A stretch of 64,000 nucleotides of DNA from Odiellus spinosus (lineage: Eukaryota > Arthropoda > Arachnida > Opiliones > Phalangiidae). The stretch is from the NCBI GenBank assembly GCA_963920705.1, contig OY987233.1:4702001-4766000 (forward strand), in the 5' to 3' direction. Positions 1-13,221 of this stretch are shown here, in pieces (within the stretch, counting starts at the first letter, position 1; each line of letters starts with the position of its first letter). The translations under genes and the position numbers were made by a program. The notes under the pieces are model-generated. The model made no database searches. It was not told the DNA's origin and was given only the letters and a program-made list of their open reading frames with translations.

Positions 1-206
1 GTAATTTGTTTATTAATCGAGCTTAAAATTTTATCCCCGGATAATTCGCATCCATTTGATACGCGTCTGTTTATAGAATTCGTGGTTTTATATTAACAAA
101 CAATGCATTCGAGATTAAAATATCTGAAAAATGTCTAGTTAACTATGAATATCCAAAGTTATTCATTATCCAACTCCGAGCACTAGACTTGGCAGGCCCG
201 TGTTCT

Positions 207-336
207 TAGGAAATTTTAGCAAACTTTGCAAATTAATTTAAACACCAAAAATGTGTCTAAAATTTGTCTCAAATACGTTTTTTTTTGGCACGGTTATTCC
301 AAAAATAAGATCAAAAGCTCCAAGTTTCCCCTTTAA
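207..336 (+). mobile_element. Half copy of the TTAA-ended foldback MITE (family C)
   Basis: It matches the right arm of the family found whole at 45181-45669: the 'caccaaaaatgtgtctaaaa' stretch, 'tttggcacggttattcc', and the end 'gctccaagtttcccctttaa'. It lies in the intron after the first exon of the secreted-protein gene. Confidence 0.7.
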
Positions 337-469
337 ACGTTAATCATAAGCCCTGTTGGTTAGTTTAATATTAGTTTTATTTGGTTGATCAGGTGAGCTA
401 GCTGAATATGAAGTGGGCACTTCTATTGTGGTTCTCATTATTCATTTCATATTTTAATTTTTTCCTTAC

Positions 470-617
470 CTCCTTCCTCGGGACTGACTTCGTGATGTTC
501 TTGTTCTAATAATTCTTCTAGATAACTCGAATCGAATAATCCTCTAGCTTGCGTTAAAGCAGCCACTAGGCTTAATAACAGAACGAATTTCACGAAACCA
601 AACGCGTGACGTGACAT
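470..617 (-). CDS. First exon of a secreted protein, gene continues off the left edge
   Basis: Reading the minus strand from the ATG at 617 gives 49 codons and then a good donor (G|GTAAGG), phase 1. The peptide starts MSRHAFGFVKFVLLLSLVAA, a clear signal peptide with a basic start and a hydrophobic core, and cleavage is plausible near LTQA or QARG. The mature part is acidic (LEELLEQEHHEVSPEEGG), resembling the propeptide of a small secreted peptide or the start of a longer secreted protein. No family is recognisable. The next exon should lie between 1 and about 460 or beyond the edge; an old MITE half occupies part of that space. Signal peptide and donor are seen directly; the function is unknown. 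Confidence 0.6.
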
Positions 618-3600
618 CTTAAATGTCGAACGAAATAGCGAAAATGATTTTGGAGCTATTTAGTTTATATCCAAAACTAAATGGCTCAATAAAACGTCTA
701 GATTAAGATTAAGATTATAACGCAGAAGGGTTTATAGATAGATTAAGTGTACTATATTATATATAATTATCCTGAAAAGTTTAGTATAGGATTAATTTGG
801 ATTAAAGAAGATAAAAAGTATATCAGAAACTAATACATGACAAGAAATAATCAATTACTAACTTGAACTTAAGATATATGTCAGATATTTATTTCTGGTT
901 GTATTACGTTCTTTACATACGAAGAAGATTAAGTAGGCTTTGAATTAACGATAGAGAAATATTATGTTGGATAAGGTTCAGCTTCCAAAATATTTCTAAA
1001 GTTAGTAAGGTGTCATGTCCGGATTGGTTTATCATATCTTAATCCATATATAATGATGCGGCAAAATTTTAAGTACTTATAAACAACCACCAATTTATTA
1101 ATAACAGAAGGATATAAATGATAAGAAGTGTGACACTTGCCAATGCTTTATTCGCGTAATTAGAGTCTGACCAACTTGCCTGAAATAATGGCTTGCTTTT
1201 CTATATTGTGTATATGGGCTTGCTTCTCAGCTAAGCATGGATTAAGAAATTCAATGGCAAGGCACCAGGAAATCAGTTTTTAAAATGACTAATTCTTCTT
1301 AATTTAGTTAGACCAGGTTATTTAAAACAAATGTTAGTTCGATATATCAATAAACACCATTTAAATTTCAAAGCAATTCAATGGCAAAAAGCCATTAAAA
1401 CCGAGATTTGAAGTCCTCATACTATAACTATGGCAATTCTCGCGTCACAAGGTCGCGTTTCCATTCAAAACGTTCTTTACTTTCGAATGGAAATAGCCCC
1501 GAATTAGGCTTAGCGTAAAATCAATCAGAAAGAGCTTTTGCGAGTGTAATAGCTATTATATAGTTTTATTTTCGATGTTATTATAATTAAATGTTATTAA
1601 TTTGCAATGTCCATACGTGAGTTCGTCCGTAACTTTTCCCAGAATGTTTTAGAAGGTTCCAAAAAAATCTGGAGAGGTCTAAAAAATTCTGGAAAGTGCT
1701 CAAAGGTATGGAAAGCTCTGGAAAATTCCGTAAAATTCTCTGAATTTTCTATGAATTTCCAACAGTTTATTCTATGTTAATTTATAATTAAAAAATCTAG
1801 AAATTAACAGGTCAAAGTTGCCTTTTGATAACTCGTACAACTCACGTGACTAACCCCGTTCCGTGATTGGCTATTGAATCGCTTTTGAAAACGATAAAAA
1901 CTACCTTTATTTGAAAACACTTTTGGACACAGGAAGTGGCATTTAAGACCAAAATTGATGTTTTAAACGACTATTTCTAACCTCAAAACCGTTTAAATCT
2001 ATATTATCAAACCCAGGTTTCAAGGGTAGGAACTCAGGATGTAGAGAAGTGGACTTAAAGGGAAAGGCAACCCAACTTTGGAAGTACTTCCATTGGAAAG
2101 AGCATGCTTAAAAACCTACAAATCAAAACACATTATAATGATTTAAGTCTTGGTTAATTTATAAATATCATTTTAAAACCGAAATTTACGTTCCTAGAAG
2201 AACGCCATATTTGCTTCCCGGCATTTCGAGTTTTAAAAATAAGGATCCGCTTCAATGATTGGCCTTTAAGTCACCCAATAAAGATTCGCGAAACGAAGGC
2301 CATTCGAGTCGGCTGCAGTCGGATCGTCTGTTCGTAACTTCGTAAGAAGACCCGTAATTTTGTGATTTCTAACTTTCTACGAAAACATGCCTAATTGCGT
2401 AATTAATGAATGCAGTTTAGTTCTTACCTTCTAATTCTTCAAATCAACTTAAGACTCGGTTAATACCTAGTACTGACTACTACTAGCTCAGCTGGCCGAC
2501 CGACCTTCGGGTTAGTGTTCGCGCGCGGGATCCTTCGGGCTAGGTTCAGGGTCCTTCGGAAGTAGCCTATATATGTTTCGGCCCGGCATATCTTATTTGA
2601 CTCTAAAGAAATTGAGCGCGCTTATACCCACATCTATTTTCAGCTAGAGTCAAGTGACTTTAGGTGAGAAATAAACCAATCGGCGAAGCCGATCCTCAGC
2701 AGGCATCGAAAGGGTATGGAAAAACTAAAATGGCGTTCACTAGAGATCACTTTTTGCTTATAATAAACGCAAATATCTTAATATCTACTAACTATTAAAT
2801 TTTTTGCGATATGATATTAGTCGTTTTAATATACGCTCTATAATTTAAGACACACTTTTTTTTATCCCGGTCTGTACCTTTAAAGATCATTTTTTAATTT
2901 GCGAGATATGGAGATGTTCCGTTTATAGTTTCAGAGTCAATCTAAGTTAGTTGGTCATTGATGTGTTGGACTGAAGATTTTTTAAATGCTATGAATACGT
3001 ATCAATTTTAACGAATTAGAAACTGGGAGTCACGATTTCTTGAAAATCCGAAATACTCTTTTTATAGCGTACATTTCGAAAGAGCTTTCTCTTTTTCTCT
3101 TGTCAATTGTAAATCTAAATCCGGGAAACAGGCCATCCGTAGCGGGTCAAGGCAGGTCCGCTTTCCATCGACATCTTCAATCTTTCAAAAGATGATAAAT
3201 TAACTCTTTTGTTTTCTATAGTCTGTAAACCTTACGTCACTAAACTCCAGCACCTGCTGTCAACCATTTTTAGGGACAATCACGGTGAGATCGTAAAAAA
3301 TATTACTTCTATTTACCTCTTATACTGTCAATACAATTTTTAAAGTAAAAGTGTTACGCGATGCAATAAAAAATAAGTTCGGAAATTGGAAGCCACTTGG
3401 AGGTTAATGTAGAAACGCAAACTAACTTTCATCTTGCTCTACCCTAGGCGTTGATTATGTCGTAGGCAACCGTTTGAATCAGCGATTTAACAAAACTTTA
3501 GCCGCTATCATTGATTTTAATGGAACATTTTTCGTTATTGTTGACGTCACATCACGTGATTATCGATTATGAAGGCCTATAGATAATAATTTCAGTTATT

Positions 3601-3893
3601 TCATATTATTTAAAGCCCAAAAATTCAAAATTTTCACCCTTGGGTTGACTTTTTAGTAATAAACTTCTAAATTACAATTATTTATGAACATATAAATGAT
3701 GAATGTGTACGGTTCGTATCGTAGTTTTGAGAACGTAAATAACGATAACTATAAGTACTTTCACGAAAGTTACAGCGCGAGAAATAAATGTAGGCTCTAT
3801 AATAGCGAAGTCACGCGACCATATTGATGACGTAGTATAGCCGGGAATTTTTGTTTTCAAGAATTTAATATATATATATTTTCTATGACGTGT
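618..3893. other. About 3.3 kb without a recognised gene
   Basis: AT-rich sequence with stops in all frames and no convincing exon. Points of note are a heat-shock-element-like run near 1640 and a GC-richer patch at 2480-2600 with several CTTCGG hairpins, which I could not assign. A short ORF at 3678-3896 on the minus strand has no recognisable features. Confidence 0.5.
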
Positions 3894-4259
3894 CAAAAGT
3901 CCATCATTTTATTTCATAAAAGTAAACAACACTACATAGCTTAATACTATCAGCAAAGGGTCAGGTAAAAGTACCGGCAGATTTTGTTGCGAGACACTCT
4001 AGCGGCCGCAGTCGCCGTGTAAATAGTGAACGGAGGAAGCGACACTCTGCGGAGAAATACCGGAGTTGGGAGGGAAGACGATATAGCCAAGCGCGGCCCG
4101 CCTAAATTCCGTCCCTCTCCAGACTCAAAAAAAAAAGAGGAAGAGTCCAAATCACTCGAGCCAGGCAGGGGTGATGACTTTTGATGGGCTATGACGTAAA
4201 ACTGGACCTTTGCTATGGGGCGTTGTTTACTTATATGAAATCAAGTGATAGACTTTTGC
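3894..4259 (+). mobile_element. MITE family A, copy 1
   Basis: About 370 bp with terminal inverted repeats CAAAAGTC...GACTTTTG. The ends continue as a longer inverted repeat ('ataaaagtaaacaac', 'gcttaatactatcagcaaa') and the core is GC-rich with a GCGGCCGC site. At least ten copies lie in the window. This one abuts the TA microsatellite, which has blurred its right flank. Confidence 0.8.
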
Positions 4260-5002
<743 letters not shown>

Positions 5003-5395
5003 TTTAAAGGGAAACTTAGAGCTATGCAACAGCTTTTGAATTTATTTTCGGAATCACCGTGCCAAAACACGTATTCTGGGATTTTTTCGGAATTTTTAAA
5101 CAAGTTTTTGGTGTTTAAATTAATTTGTTTGGTAAATTTTCTATAAAAGTAAATATAAATTCGGACCAATCATATTATTTCAGCCGTCAACAGTGCTTGT
5201 AATGTGCTAATATTAAAAGCCCTGTTGAAGGCTGAAATAATATGATTGGTCGGGTTTTATATTTCCTTTTTTTTCGGGAATTAATTTAAACGCCAAAAGT
5301 GTGTCTAAAAAATTGTTTAAAATTCTCGAATACGTTTTGTTGGCATGGTGATTCCGAAAATAAATTCAAAAGCTGTTCCATTTTTAGCAGCATTT
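5003..5395. mobile_element. Family C TTAA foldback MITE, degraded copy
   Basis: Starts TTTAAAGGGAAACTTAGAGC. Both arms contain 'ggaccaatcatattatttcag' or its complement and the 'tttttggcatggtgattccgaaaataaa' segment. The centre around 'gtgcttgtaatgtgctaatattaaaag' is shortened compared with the copy at 45181-45669. Confidence 0.75.
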
Positions 5396-5756
5396 CATAC
5401 TATTTTTTTACCCATACTAAATTTTTTAACCTCTTAGGTTGATTCAAAATTAAAATCATAAAATATATAGTTTTTTTAGGAAAGCATAGTTTGGGATATG
5501 TTAAGGGTAGATTAGATTAGGTTAGGTTAAGTACTCAATTAACATGTCGTAATTAGAGGCCTCAGAATGTAGGATGTGGGTAACGTGTAAGCAAAATTGT
5601 AAACAAAATTAAAAGTAACTGCTGCTCCAGAAACCCAAAACGCAATTAATTTGGATGTCACTGATAAGTTGGAAAAAAGAATGATATCTATGAAATGATC
5701 CTTCATAATCAATTTTAAAAAAATGACACTTTTTTCGATCAAATGCACGTCGATCA

Positions 5757-6760
5757 AATATACACTTTGTCGAGCATATATACTCTTTGTCGAGCAAATA
5801 TACATTTTGTCGAGCAAATATACCCTTTGTCGAGCAAATATACACTTTGTGGAGCAAATATACACTTTGTGGAGCAAATATACACTTTGTGGAGCAAATA
5901 TACATTTTGTCGAGCAAATATACATTTTGTCGAGCAAATATACATTTTGTCGAGCAAATATACATTTTGTCGAGCAAATATACATTTTGTCGAGCAAATA
6001 TACATTTTGTCGAGCAAATATACATTTTGTCGAGCAAATATACATTTTGTCTAGCGAATATGCATTTTGTCGAGCGAATATACATTTTGTCGAGCGAATA
6101 TACATTTTGTCGAGCGAATATACATTTTGTCGAGCGAATATACATTTTGTCGAGCGAATATACATTTTGTCGAGCGAATATACATTTTGTCGAGCGAATA
6201 TACATTTTGTCGAGCGAATATACATTTTGTCGAGCGAATATACATTTTTTCGATCGAATATACATTTTGTCGACCAAATATACATTTTGTCGAGCATATA
6301 TACATTTTGTCGAGCAATTATACATTTTGTCGAGTTAACATACATTTTGTCGAGCAAAAATACACTTTGTCGAGCAAATGTACACTTTGTCGAGCAAATG
6401 TACACTTTGTCGAGCAAATGTACACTTTGTCGAGCAAATGTACACTTTGTCGAGCAAATGTACACTTTGTCGAGCAAATATACATTTTGTCGAGCAAATA
6501 TAAATTTTGTCGAGCAATTATACACTTCGTTGATCAAATATACACTTCGTTGATCAAATATACACTTCGTTGATCAAATATACACTTCGTTGATCAAATA
6601 TACACTTCGTTGATCAAATATACACTTCGTTGATCAAATATACACTTCGTTGATCAAATATACACTTCGTTGATCAAATATACACTTTGTTGATCAAATA
6701 TACACTTCGTTGATCAAATATACACTTAGTCGAGAAAAAATACACTTTGTCGATCAAAAA
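5757..6760. repeat. 20-bp minisatellite, about 50 units
   Basis: Tandem copies of a 20-bp unit (TACATTTTGTCGAGCAAATA), about 1.0 kb. The array is built of blocks of variants: GCAAATA units, then about ten GCGAATA units, then units with CACTTTGTCGAGCAAATG, then CACTTCGTTGATCAAATA. This suggests local amplification of mutated units. Because 60 bp is a multiple of three and the unit has no stop in most frames, long open frames exist on both strands; they are artefacts of the repeat. Confidence 0.97.
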
Positions 6761-6761
6761 T

Positions 6762-7046
6762 AGCTGCGTTCATACTAGGCCTTGAAATCGATCTGAACGA
6801 TTCGCTGGAGTCGTGTGAACGGAAAAGTGTCTCTTCTCGACTCGATTTGATTCGATTTCTTGAAACTGCTTCGGGAACCAGTTTCATACCGATTCGGTTT
6901 CAACAACCGATAGATGAAGCTACGATAAATCGATTTATAAAGATAAAGCGTGAACGCGTGACGCTTAAAACGATTCCTGGCGATTTGAATATCGGTTTTA
7001 TTTTACCGTTCCAAATCGATTAAGAAATGCTAGTGTGACCGTAGCT
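6762..7046 (+). mobile_element. MITE family B, copy 1
   Basis: About 285 bp between AGCTGCGTTCATACTAGG and CTAGTGTGACCGTAGCT, an imperfect terminal inverted repeat of about 17 bp. The interior is rich in TCGATT motifs ('aaatcgatttataaagataa', 'gaacgcgtgacgcttaaaacg'). It sits immediately after the 20-bp minisatellite. Confidence 0.8.
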
Positions 7047-7505
7047 TATTTGACTTTTTCAAACTGGTTCAAATCGGTTTCAAAGTCTATAGTGTGAACA
7101 CGGAAAATGTTAACCAAATTTCATTTGGAAATTTAAATTCGTGAAAATTTCGTGACAGCCTCACTTTAACATTCTGAAATGAAATTTATCATTAAATTAT
7201 CACGCCACGTTTTGTTAAACCATAATCATAAGTGTCCTACGAGAACATCCGTCATTGTTTTGCTTGAAGTGTGACATATTTTATGGAAATATGAAACTTT
7301 TCCCGTCTGCCTCTGAAAGGAAGTCCCCACTGAGAATTGAATTTATGTTATGTTTTAAAAAATGTTTCATTTTATTATTTTAGTTTCAAAATTAAAATTT
7401 TATTCAAATTGATAACAGACTCTGATAATAAGTCGATTAATCGATTAATTAGAATGTTAAAATATAACTAAAAACATCAAAATTTATCAACAGAAGGTCT
7501 CGTGT

Positions 7506-7950
7506 TTAAAAGGAAACTTGTATCTTACTCGAGAATTTTTTCGGAATTTTTAGACACGTTTTTGGTGTTTAAATTAATTTCTGAAGTTTGATAAAATTAG
7601 AAAAAGGTATATATAAATTCGGACCAATCATATTATTTCCGCCTTCAACAGTGCTTGTAATATCTTAACATTAAAAGAATAGGCCGGCATTTGATGCCTA
7701 AGACCTTGGCCATCAAACGCCGGGCTATTCTTTTAATGTTAGGACATTACAAGCACTGTTGAAGGCTGAAATAATATGATTGGTCCAAATTTATATTTAC
7801 TTTTATAGAAAACCAAACTTTAGAAATTAATTTAAACACCAAAAGCATGTCTACAAATTAATTAAAAATTCTGAAATACGTTTTTGGCACGGTGATTCCG
7901 AAAATAAATTAAAAAGCTGTTCCATTTTTAGCTCCAAGTTTCACATTAGG
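7506..7950. mobile_element. Family C foldback MITE
   Basis: Almost perfectly palindromic about its centre near 7700 ('aataggccggcatttgatgc' against its complement). Both arms carry the 'gaccaatcatattatttc' and 'ctgaaatacgtttttggcac' modules. The right end is mutated (CACATTAG in place of CCCTTTAA). Confidence 0.8.
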
Positions 7951-10798
7951 AACTCAATTTACTCTTAGCGAGTTTCATTATATTACAGATCCATTTATGA
8001 ATAAAATAGGCATAGAACCTATTGCGGGGACGCACACATTCTAGGTTGAATTTTAATCGACAAGGAAAAGAGTTACGAGGGGTAGCACCATCTACAGATT
8101 TATTTATTTCCAAGGAAGGCTTTCATCTCACTCTGTGAGGGGGTTCCATGACGTCAGGCTTTTTTCCCCTTGACTCTTTGCTGTATCCCTATAGGAAATT
8201 TTCAAATCTGTTTGTCGCTATGAAATTTGTAATTTTTTCCGCGCAAATGGAAAAACACGTAGATAATTTGGCTACAGGAAATAGGGCCAATTTCCGATAA
8301 AAAGTAAATTACGGAAGCATCAAAATATGTTTAAATTATCAGCTAGACTGTCTAACTATAGCCCCGCATCAAAACAAAATATTATAATAGGCGGCCTATT
8401 TATGTTTTGAGAAATATATTACCTGTGTAAATTCAGGTTTATTTATTTTGTAGACGTATACAAAGTACGCTTCTTTTCATTTCAAACTTTGCGCGTGTTT
8501 TGAAATTAAACTCTAATTCAACCGGAGTTTGCAATGAAGTGTATCGTACATTAGCGTTCCCCCAGACAGACAGACAGACAAACGTACATACCTATATTTA
8601 AAGTTATCAAGATCGTATCTGATGGTATTTGCAGTAAAATTAATCTATTATCATCTCTATATGCTATTTGTTGACAATGCAGCTATGCCAGATCTATTTG
8701 AGAGGTAGGCTTAGCTCTTGGAGGCCGCTATTATCAAAAAATTCTGGAATTGGAACCCATTTGATTAATATTGTAAAGAAATCGATCATATTTGACACCC
8801 AAACAAATTTAAAAAATAAATTTCATATTCTTCTTTCGAAATACTGTCAAAAACTCTTTTGAAAAAGGTTTTTAATTTTTAAAGTAGACACGTAACCTGA
8901 ATTGATTCGGGCCTTGTTGATCTCGCGCAAAGCTCAAATAGCATTTTAAAATGACACATTTCTGAGCAGATAGGGCCTTTAAAGACCATTCCAAGAAGTG
9001 GTTTTGGTCGTTTTTTCGAAGTAAATGCGTAGCTAATGCACGAATTTCAATTTGAGCTCAATATGGTTCACTTCTCCGAATGTTTATTGGTACATTTCGC
9101 GAGTTAATGTCTGGTTAATTGCTCCTAAGGGTTGTCTTTCGGTTAAGAACAATCGTACAGAGATATTTCTTCATTAAAGCGTCATTAATAGGTCAATTAT
9201 TTAGTAGGATTTTATCTCGCAGTGAAAATCACGCAGACTTCGTTGTTTTTAACCCAATTTTCGGATTTCATATACGGATATGTTTTCGACGGTGCATAAA
9301 TAGACTATGTAGGTTAAACTAGGTTAAAATCGGGGAAATTCAAAACTTAATATAGGTGATAAAACCGTACCCATTCAATGTGATATAGGTTATCAGAGGT
9401 TAGCGTTCGATTTATTTTCCGGACAAAAAATGGGAACGCTTAATTATTCTCAAAACATATAATTTAAAGCCATATTATTAGATGAAATTAAGTACTTTCT
9501 CTGATTTCTTAAGCTCGGAATCGGATCGATCCATTATCTTCTGTTATTCATATATTTTCAGATATTTTATTTTCGGATAAACTGTCCGTAACTAAAAAAT
9601 GAAATTTGTATATTCGTATAATTGTTAAATGTATAAGGTTTACCCCCAAAGATAAGCGTTTGGCGCTTTATCTACGAACAAATTACTCGTTTTCAAACGT
9701 ATAACGATGGATAAGAAAATTCACGTATCCAGAATTTGTCTAAAATATAAGAAAAATATTTCAAATTGACTTTTAATTCGAAGAATATAAATAAAACAAC
9801 GAAACTAAGATTTTAAATCATCTTTTTATTCGTTATTTTTCACGAAAATAAATTTTGAATCTTTTTATCCGAACGTATAACGCGGATAATATTCTAAGAT
9901 AAGGCCATTTTTTGATAAAAACGGATATGGATTATGTTTATTTTCGACTAAGTTAACTTAATTGAAAAAATAGTCTATTTTTAATCAAACATATAATATA
10001 CATCAGAATTTAGATTTTATCCAATTAATAAAAATTCCGAGCTCTACCATAATGGAATAAAGTGATACACTTTTGATATTATAAATTTAACTCGAGTTGA
10101 AGGCTTGAGCGTCATTTTTCGTGTGGTTCCAACCGTTCCAAGGCTGATGAAAACCATAATAACAAAATACTTTTTGATATATAACTTAACCATTTGCTAT
10201 TTTTCCTACGCTTCAATAGCTCTGCGTTGCATCTATGTGCGATGATGCGCGTATTTATACACAATGATTAACCTGATATTTTAAAAAAATAGTCTGGAAT
10301 TCTTCCATTTAAGGCATCTGCTTCGAAATTTTGCAATAAGTTTGTGTTCGTGTTTTTCGTGGAACTGAAGGCTGTTGAGTGACGTAAATCGGGAATTTTT
10401 ACTTTTAACCGAGATATTTCATCATGTTAGAATATCAATGTAAACCTAAATACATTGGAATACAAGGCTCATACTTCGTACCCAAAATTCGTCTGATATC
10501 TTCGAATAAATATTTAAGACACGTGGCCCCTTCTTGCTTAGCCTTTTGAATTTGTTAAAACGATGGCAGAGGTTATGTGATACTTTAATATAACAACCTG
10601 ATAGTCAAAAGAGCCCAGGTGCGTTATTTTATTTCACAGTCTAGATATATCATATAGTATTTAAGTTTCACGGAACGTAAATAAAGTTTTCAATGGGATT
10701 TATATTCAACATAGATAAGCCACCGTTTTCCACCTTTTTCAAATTAAGCTTTAAAGTAAGGCTGCCACTAATGTTATTCAAAATGCATTTGTTGGATC
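7951..10798. other. About 2.8 kb without a recognised gene
   Basis: AT-rich; the only repeat noticed is a short (ACAG)n run near 8567-8580. Small ORFs at 8668-8862 and 9119-9322 show no domain, signal peptide or splice context. Confidence 0.5.
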
Positions 10799-10805
10799 AT
10801 ACTAT

Positions 10806-11142
10806 CAGAAGCCGATGAAACCCTCCTTTGAAGTCTACTACTCTAATGTTCCATATAGCGCTCCTCTCTATATGGGTAAAATTCACAATTTTACGAGATC
10901 GGAGGGGTCCTACTTCATACCCCCGGTCTACGGAAAATTGGAAATTCTCTCTCTCCACAAACGACGACGTTTTTTTGACGAACTCCAAGGCTGCTAGAGA
11001 TATTCGCTCGACGAACTCCCGCTCCGAAAATATCTACCGTTAGGAGGCGTACGAATCGTGATTTTTGAAACTAACCCATACAGAGAGGGGTAGACAAGAC
11101 CCGGGAGTAATAGACTTCAAAGGAGGGTTTCATCGGCTTCTG
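10806..11142 (+). mobile_element. MITE family D, complete copy with exact 7-bp target duplication
   Basis: 337 bp starting CAGAAGCCGATGAAACCC and ending with its complement; the inverted repeat continues for about 35 bp (CTCCTTTGAAGTCTA). It is flanked on both sides by ATACTAT (10799-10805 and 11143-11149). A second copy lies in reverse at 44562-44891. It has no coding capacity. Confidence 0.85.
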
Positions 11143-11469
11143 ATACTATTAAAATGCCATATTCAAAATTTTATACCTTAAATAAAAAATATATAGTTTT
11201 TTATTTCTAGAACATAATTAACGATAATTTAAATACGAAACGTAGAAATATCTCGATTAAGTACTTTTACGTAAAAGACCGCGCGAAAGCGACCTTATCA
11301 TTGGTGCCATGACGCGCGAGAATCAACTGTAGGTTCTATACAATAGCGAAATCACGCGACCATAGTGATGACGTAGTATTGCGGGGAATTTTTGTTTTCA
11401 AAATTTTCTAAAATTGCGATTATAAAATATGTAATTTTACTATAGCTGTAATTTTACTCTATGACATGT

Positions 11470-11703
11470 ATTCATGGAAATAACCTGAACTCTTATATGG
11501 GGAGTGCAGGATCTCCATGATCAATGTCATTGGTTGCTAGTCCTTATACGGTGAATTCAGGATATCTCCATGAATCCAGCTAAGCCTATTTTGAAGGCAA
11601 GTTTTAAATTTATTTCTTGTTTGTTTCCTGTTGGATTAGGCCTATTTAAACGATAAGTAATCGATAAAAAATCACTTGTTGTTAGGTTGCATTCTCCCTT
11701 TAA
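11470..11703. mobile_element. Family E MITE, right half
   Basis: Contains 'ccatgaatccagctaagcct', then a reverse-oriented 'aggcctatttaaacgataag' stretch, and ends CATTCTCCCTTTAA. This is the right arm of the family seen whole at 17634-18020. Confidence 0.7.
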
Positions 11704-11959
11704 GTAAGCGAATAGCGAACGAATTTTTGCCACAAAGTATTCCAGCATGCATTCCCAGGTTACTTATTATTGAATGAATTGTTGCTTCGTGATTATTCTT
11801 TTTGCGTCCAATAAACGTGTTTTGATAGTTGGAATGTTAGAGTTTAAACGCAGTTGTTGACATTTTGTTAAAATATTCGAGAGATAAATTCGTCCGGAGC
11901 TCCTAGCTTCGTTAATTATTCAAAAGCCCATTCATTCTCTAAAATGATTCAATCTTTTG

Positions 11960-12319
11960 TAGTCGATCCATCACTTTATTCCGTAAAAGTAAACAACGTC
12001 CGTAGCTTAATACTATCAGCAAAGGTCCAGTTGTACGTCATATCCCATAACTTAAAAATAGACAAAAAAGTCATCACCCCTGTCTGGCTCGAGTGATTTG
12101 AACTCTTCCTCGATATTTTGAGTCGGGAGAGAGAGACGGAATTTAGGCGGGCCGCGCTTATCTATATTGTCTTCCCTCCCAATTTCTCCGCTGGGTGTCG
12201 CTTCCTCCGTTCGCTATTTACACGCGACTGTGGCTGCCAGTACATTTACCTGACCCTTTGCTGATAGTATTAAGCTACGGGGCGTTTTTACTTTTATGAA
12301 ATAAAGCGATAGAATTTTG
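11960..12319 (-). mobile_element. MITE family A, copy 2
   Basis: Same element as at 3894-4259 in reverse orientation. The left terminus is eroded; the right end reads GATAGAATTTTG. Confidence 0.8.
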
Positions 12320-12478
12320 ATTTAACCGTGTACAGAAAGCTTCTCGTACATGTATCGAAACTAAATTATGCGCAAAATATAATATTATAAAAGCTCTATA
12401 ATAAATAAATTAAAACTTCAAAGAAGCCAAGTGGGACAAATGAGGCCAGAGCTTGTATAAGATCTGGTCACGAAAAAA

Positions 12479-12950
12479 TTGCAACCTTACAACAAATGAT
12501 TCTTTTATCGATTCTTTATCGTTTAAATAAGCCTAATCCACCAGTAAAATAAATTACAAACAAATATTGAACTAGAAATAAATTTAAAACTTATCATCAA
12601 AATAGGCTTAGCTGGATCAAGAAGGATCAGATAAGGAGATGAAAAGTGGGGCTGCGTTGAGTTAGAGAGAGAAGAGCCAACCTCCCACTCGGGTGGAAAG
12701 GGGGGATAGGAAATTCTTGAGGTAAACTGTTGTCACGTGATCGCTAGCTAGCGCGTCTCATAATGGATTCGTTTTACCCACGTGACAACAATTTACCACG
12801 AAGCAACTCTACCCCCGTCTGTCCCCCGTTCTCCCAGAGTGGGAGTTTAGGCCGACGCAGTAGGAGCCGCGCCGTTCCCACTTTTCCTCTCCTTATCTGA
12901 TCCTTCTTGGCTGGATTCACGGAGATATCTTCAGATAAACCTAACATCTA
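12479..12950. mobile_element. Family E MITE interrupted by another MITE
   Basis: Left arm with 'gtttaaataagcctaatcca', 'actagaaataaatttaaaac' and 'aaataggcttagctggat'. The short right arm resumes at 'ctggattcacggagatatc'. The middle is displaced by a 292-bp element at 12618-12909. Confidence 0.7.
12618..12909. mobile_element. MITE family F, nested, 7-bp target duplication
   Basis: 292 bp with about 30-bp inverted ends (CAAGAAGGATCAGATAAGGA and complement). It is flanked by GCTGGAT on both sides (12611-12617, 12910-12916), a motif native to the host MITE. The core is GC-rich with an imperfect internal palindrome around GTCACGTGATCGCTAGC. Only one copy was seen in the window. Confidence 0.8.
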
Positions 12951-13160
12951 TATAACATTAATAGGCCGGCGTTTGATACCCAAGGTCTCCGGCCTATTCT
13001 TTTAATGTTAAGACATTAAAGTACTGTAGAAGGCTTAAATAATATGATTGGTCGGATTTTATATTTACTTCTTTTAAATGTTAACAAACTTCAGAAATTA
13101 ATTTAAACGCGAAAATAAATTCAAAAGCTGTTCAATTTTCAAGTTTCACTTTAAAACTGG
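12951..13160. mobile_element. Family C MITE, right part
   Basis: Contains 'taggccggcgtttgatacc', 'aataatatgattggtcggat' and 'aattaatttaaacgcgaaaa'. The left arm is missing. Confidence 0.65.
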
Positions 13161-13221
13161 TTAATTAATTTCACGAAATATATTTTTTTCCAGATTCTAT
13201 AGCGATCTTCAATCGTCAATA

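Noticed and set aside
2484-2560. Possible tRNA ('tagctcagctgg' resembles a D-arm)
   Set aside because: No acceptor stem, anticodon arm or proper T-arm could be paired around it.
5508-5530. TTAGGTTAGG stretch, like the arthropod telomere repeat
   Set aside because: Only two full TTAGG units; too short to be a telomeric tract.
5539-6573. Long overlapping ORFs on both strands (up to 332 codons) with a 20-residue repeat
   Set aside because: They are the translation of a 20-bp minisatellite whose unit lacks stops; frames are open on both strands at once, and there is no start context or splice support.
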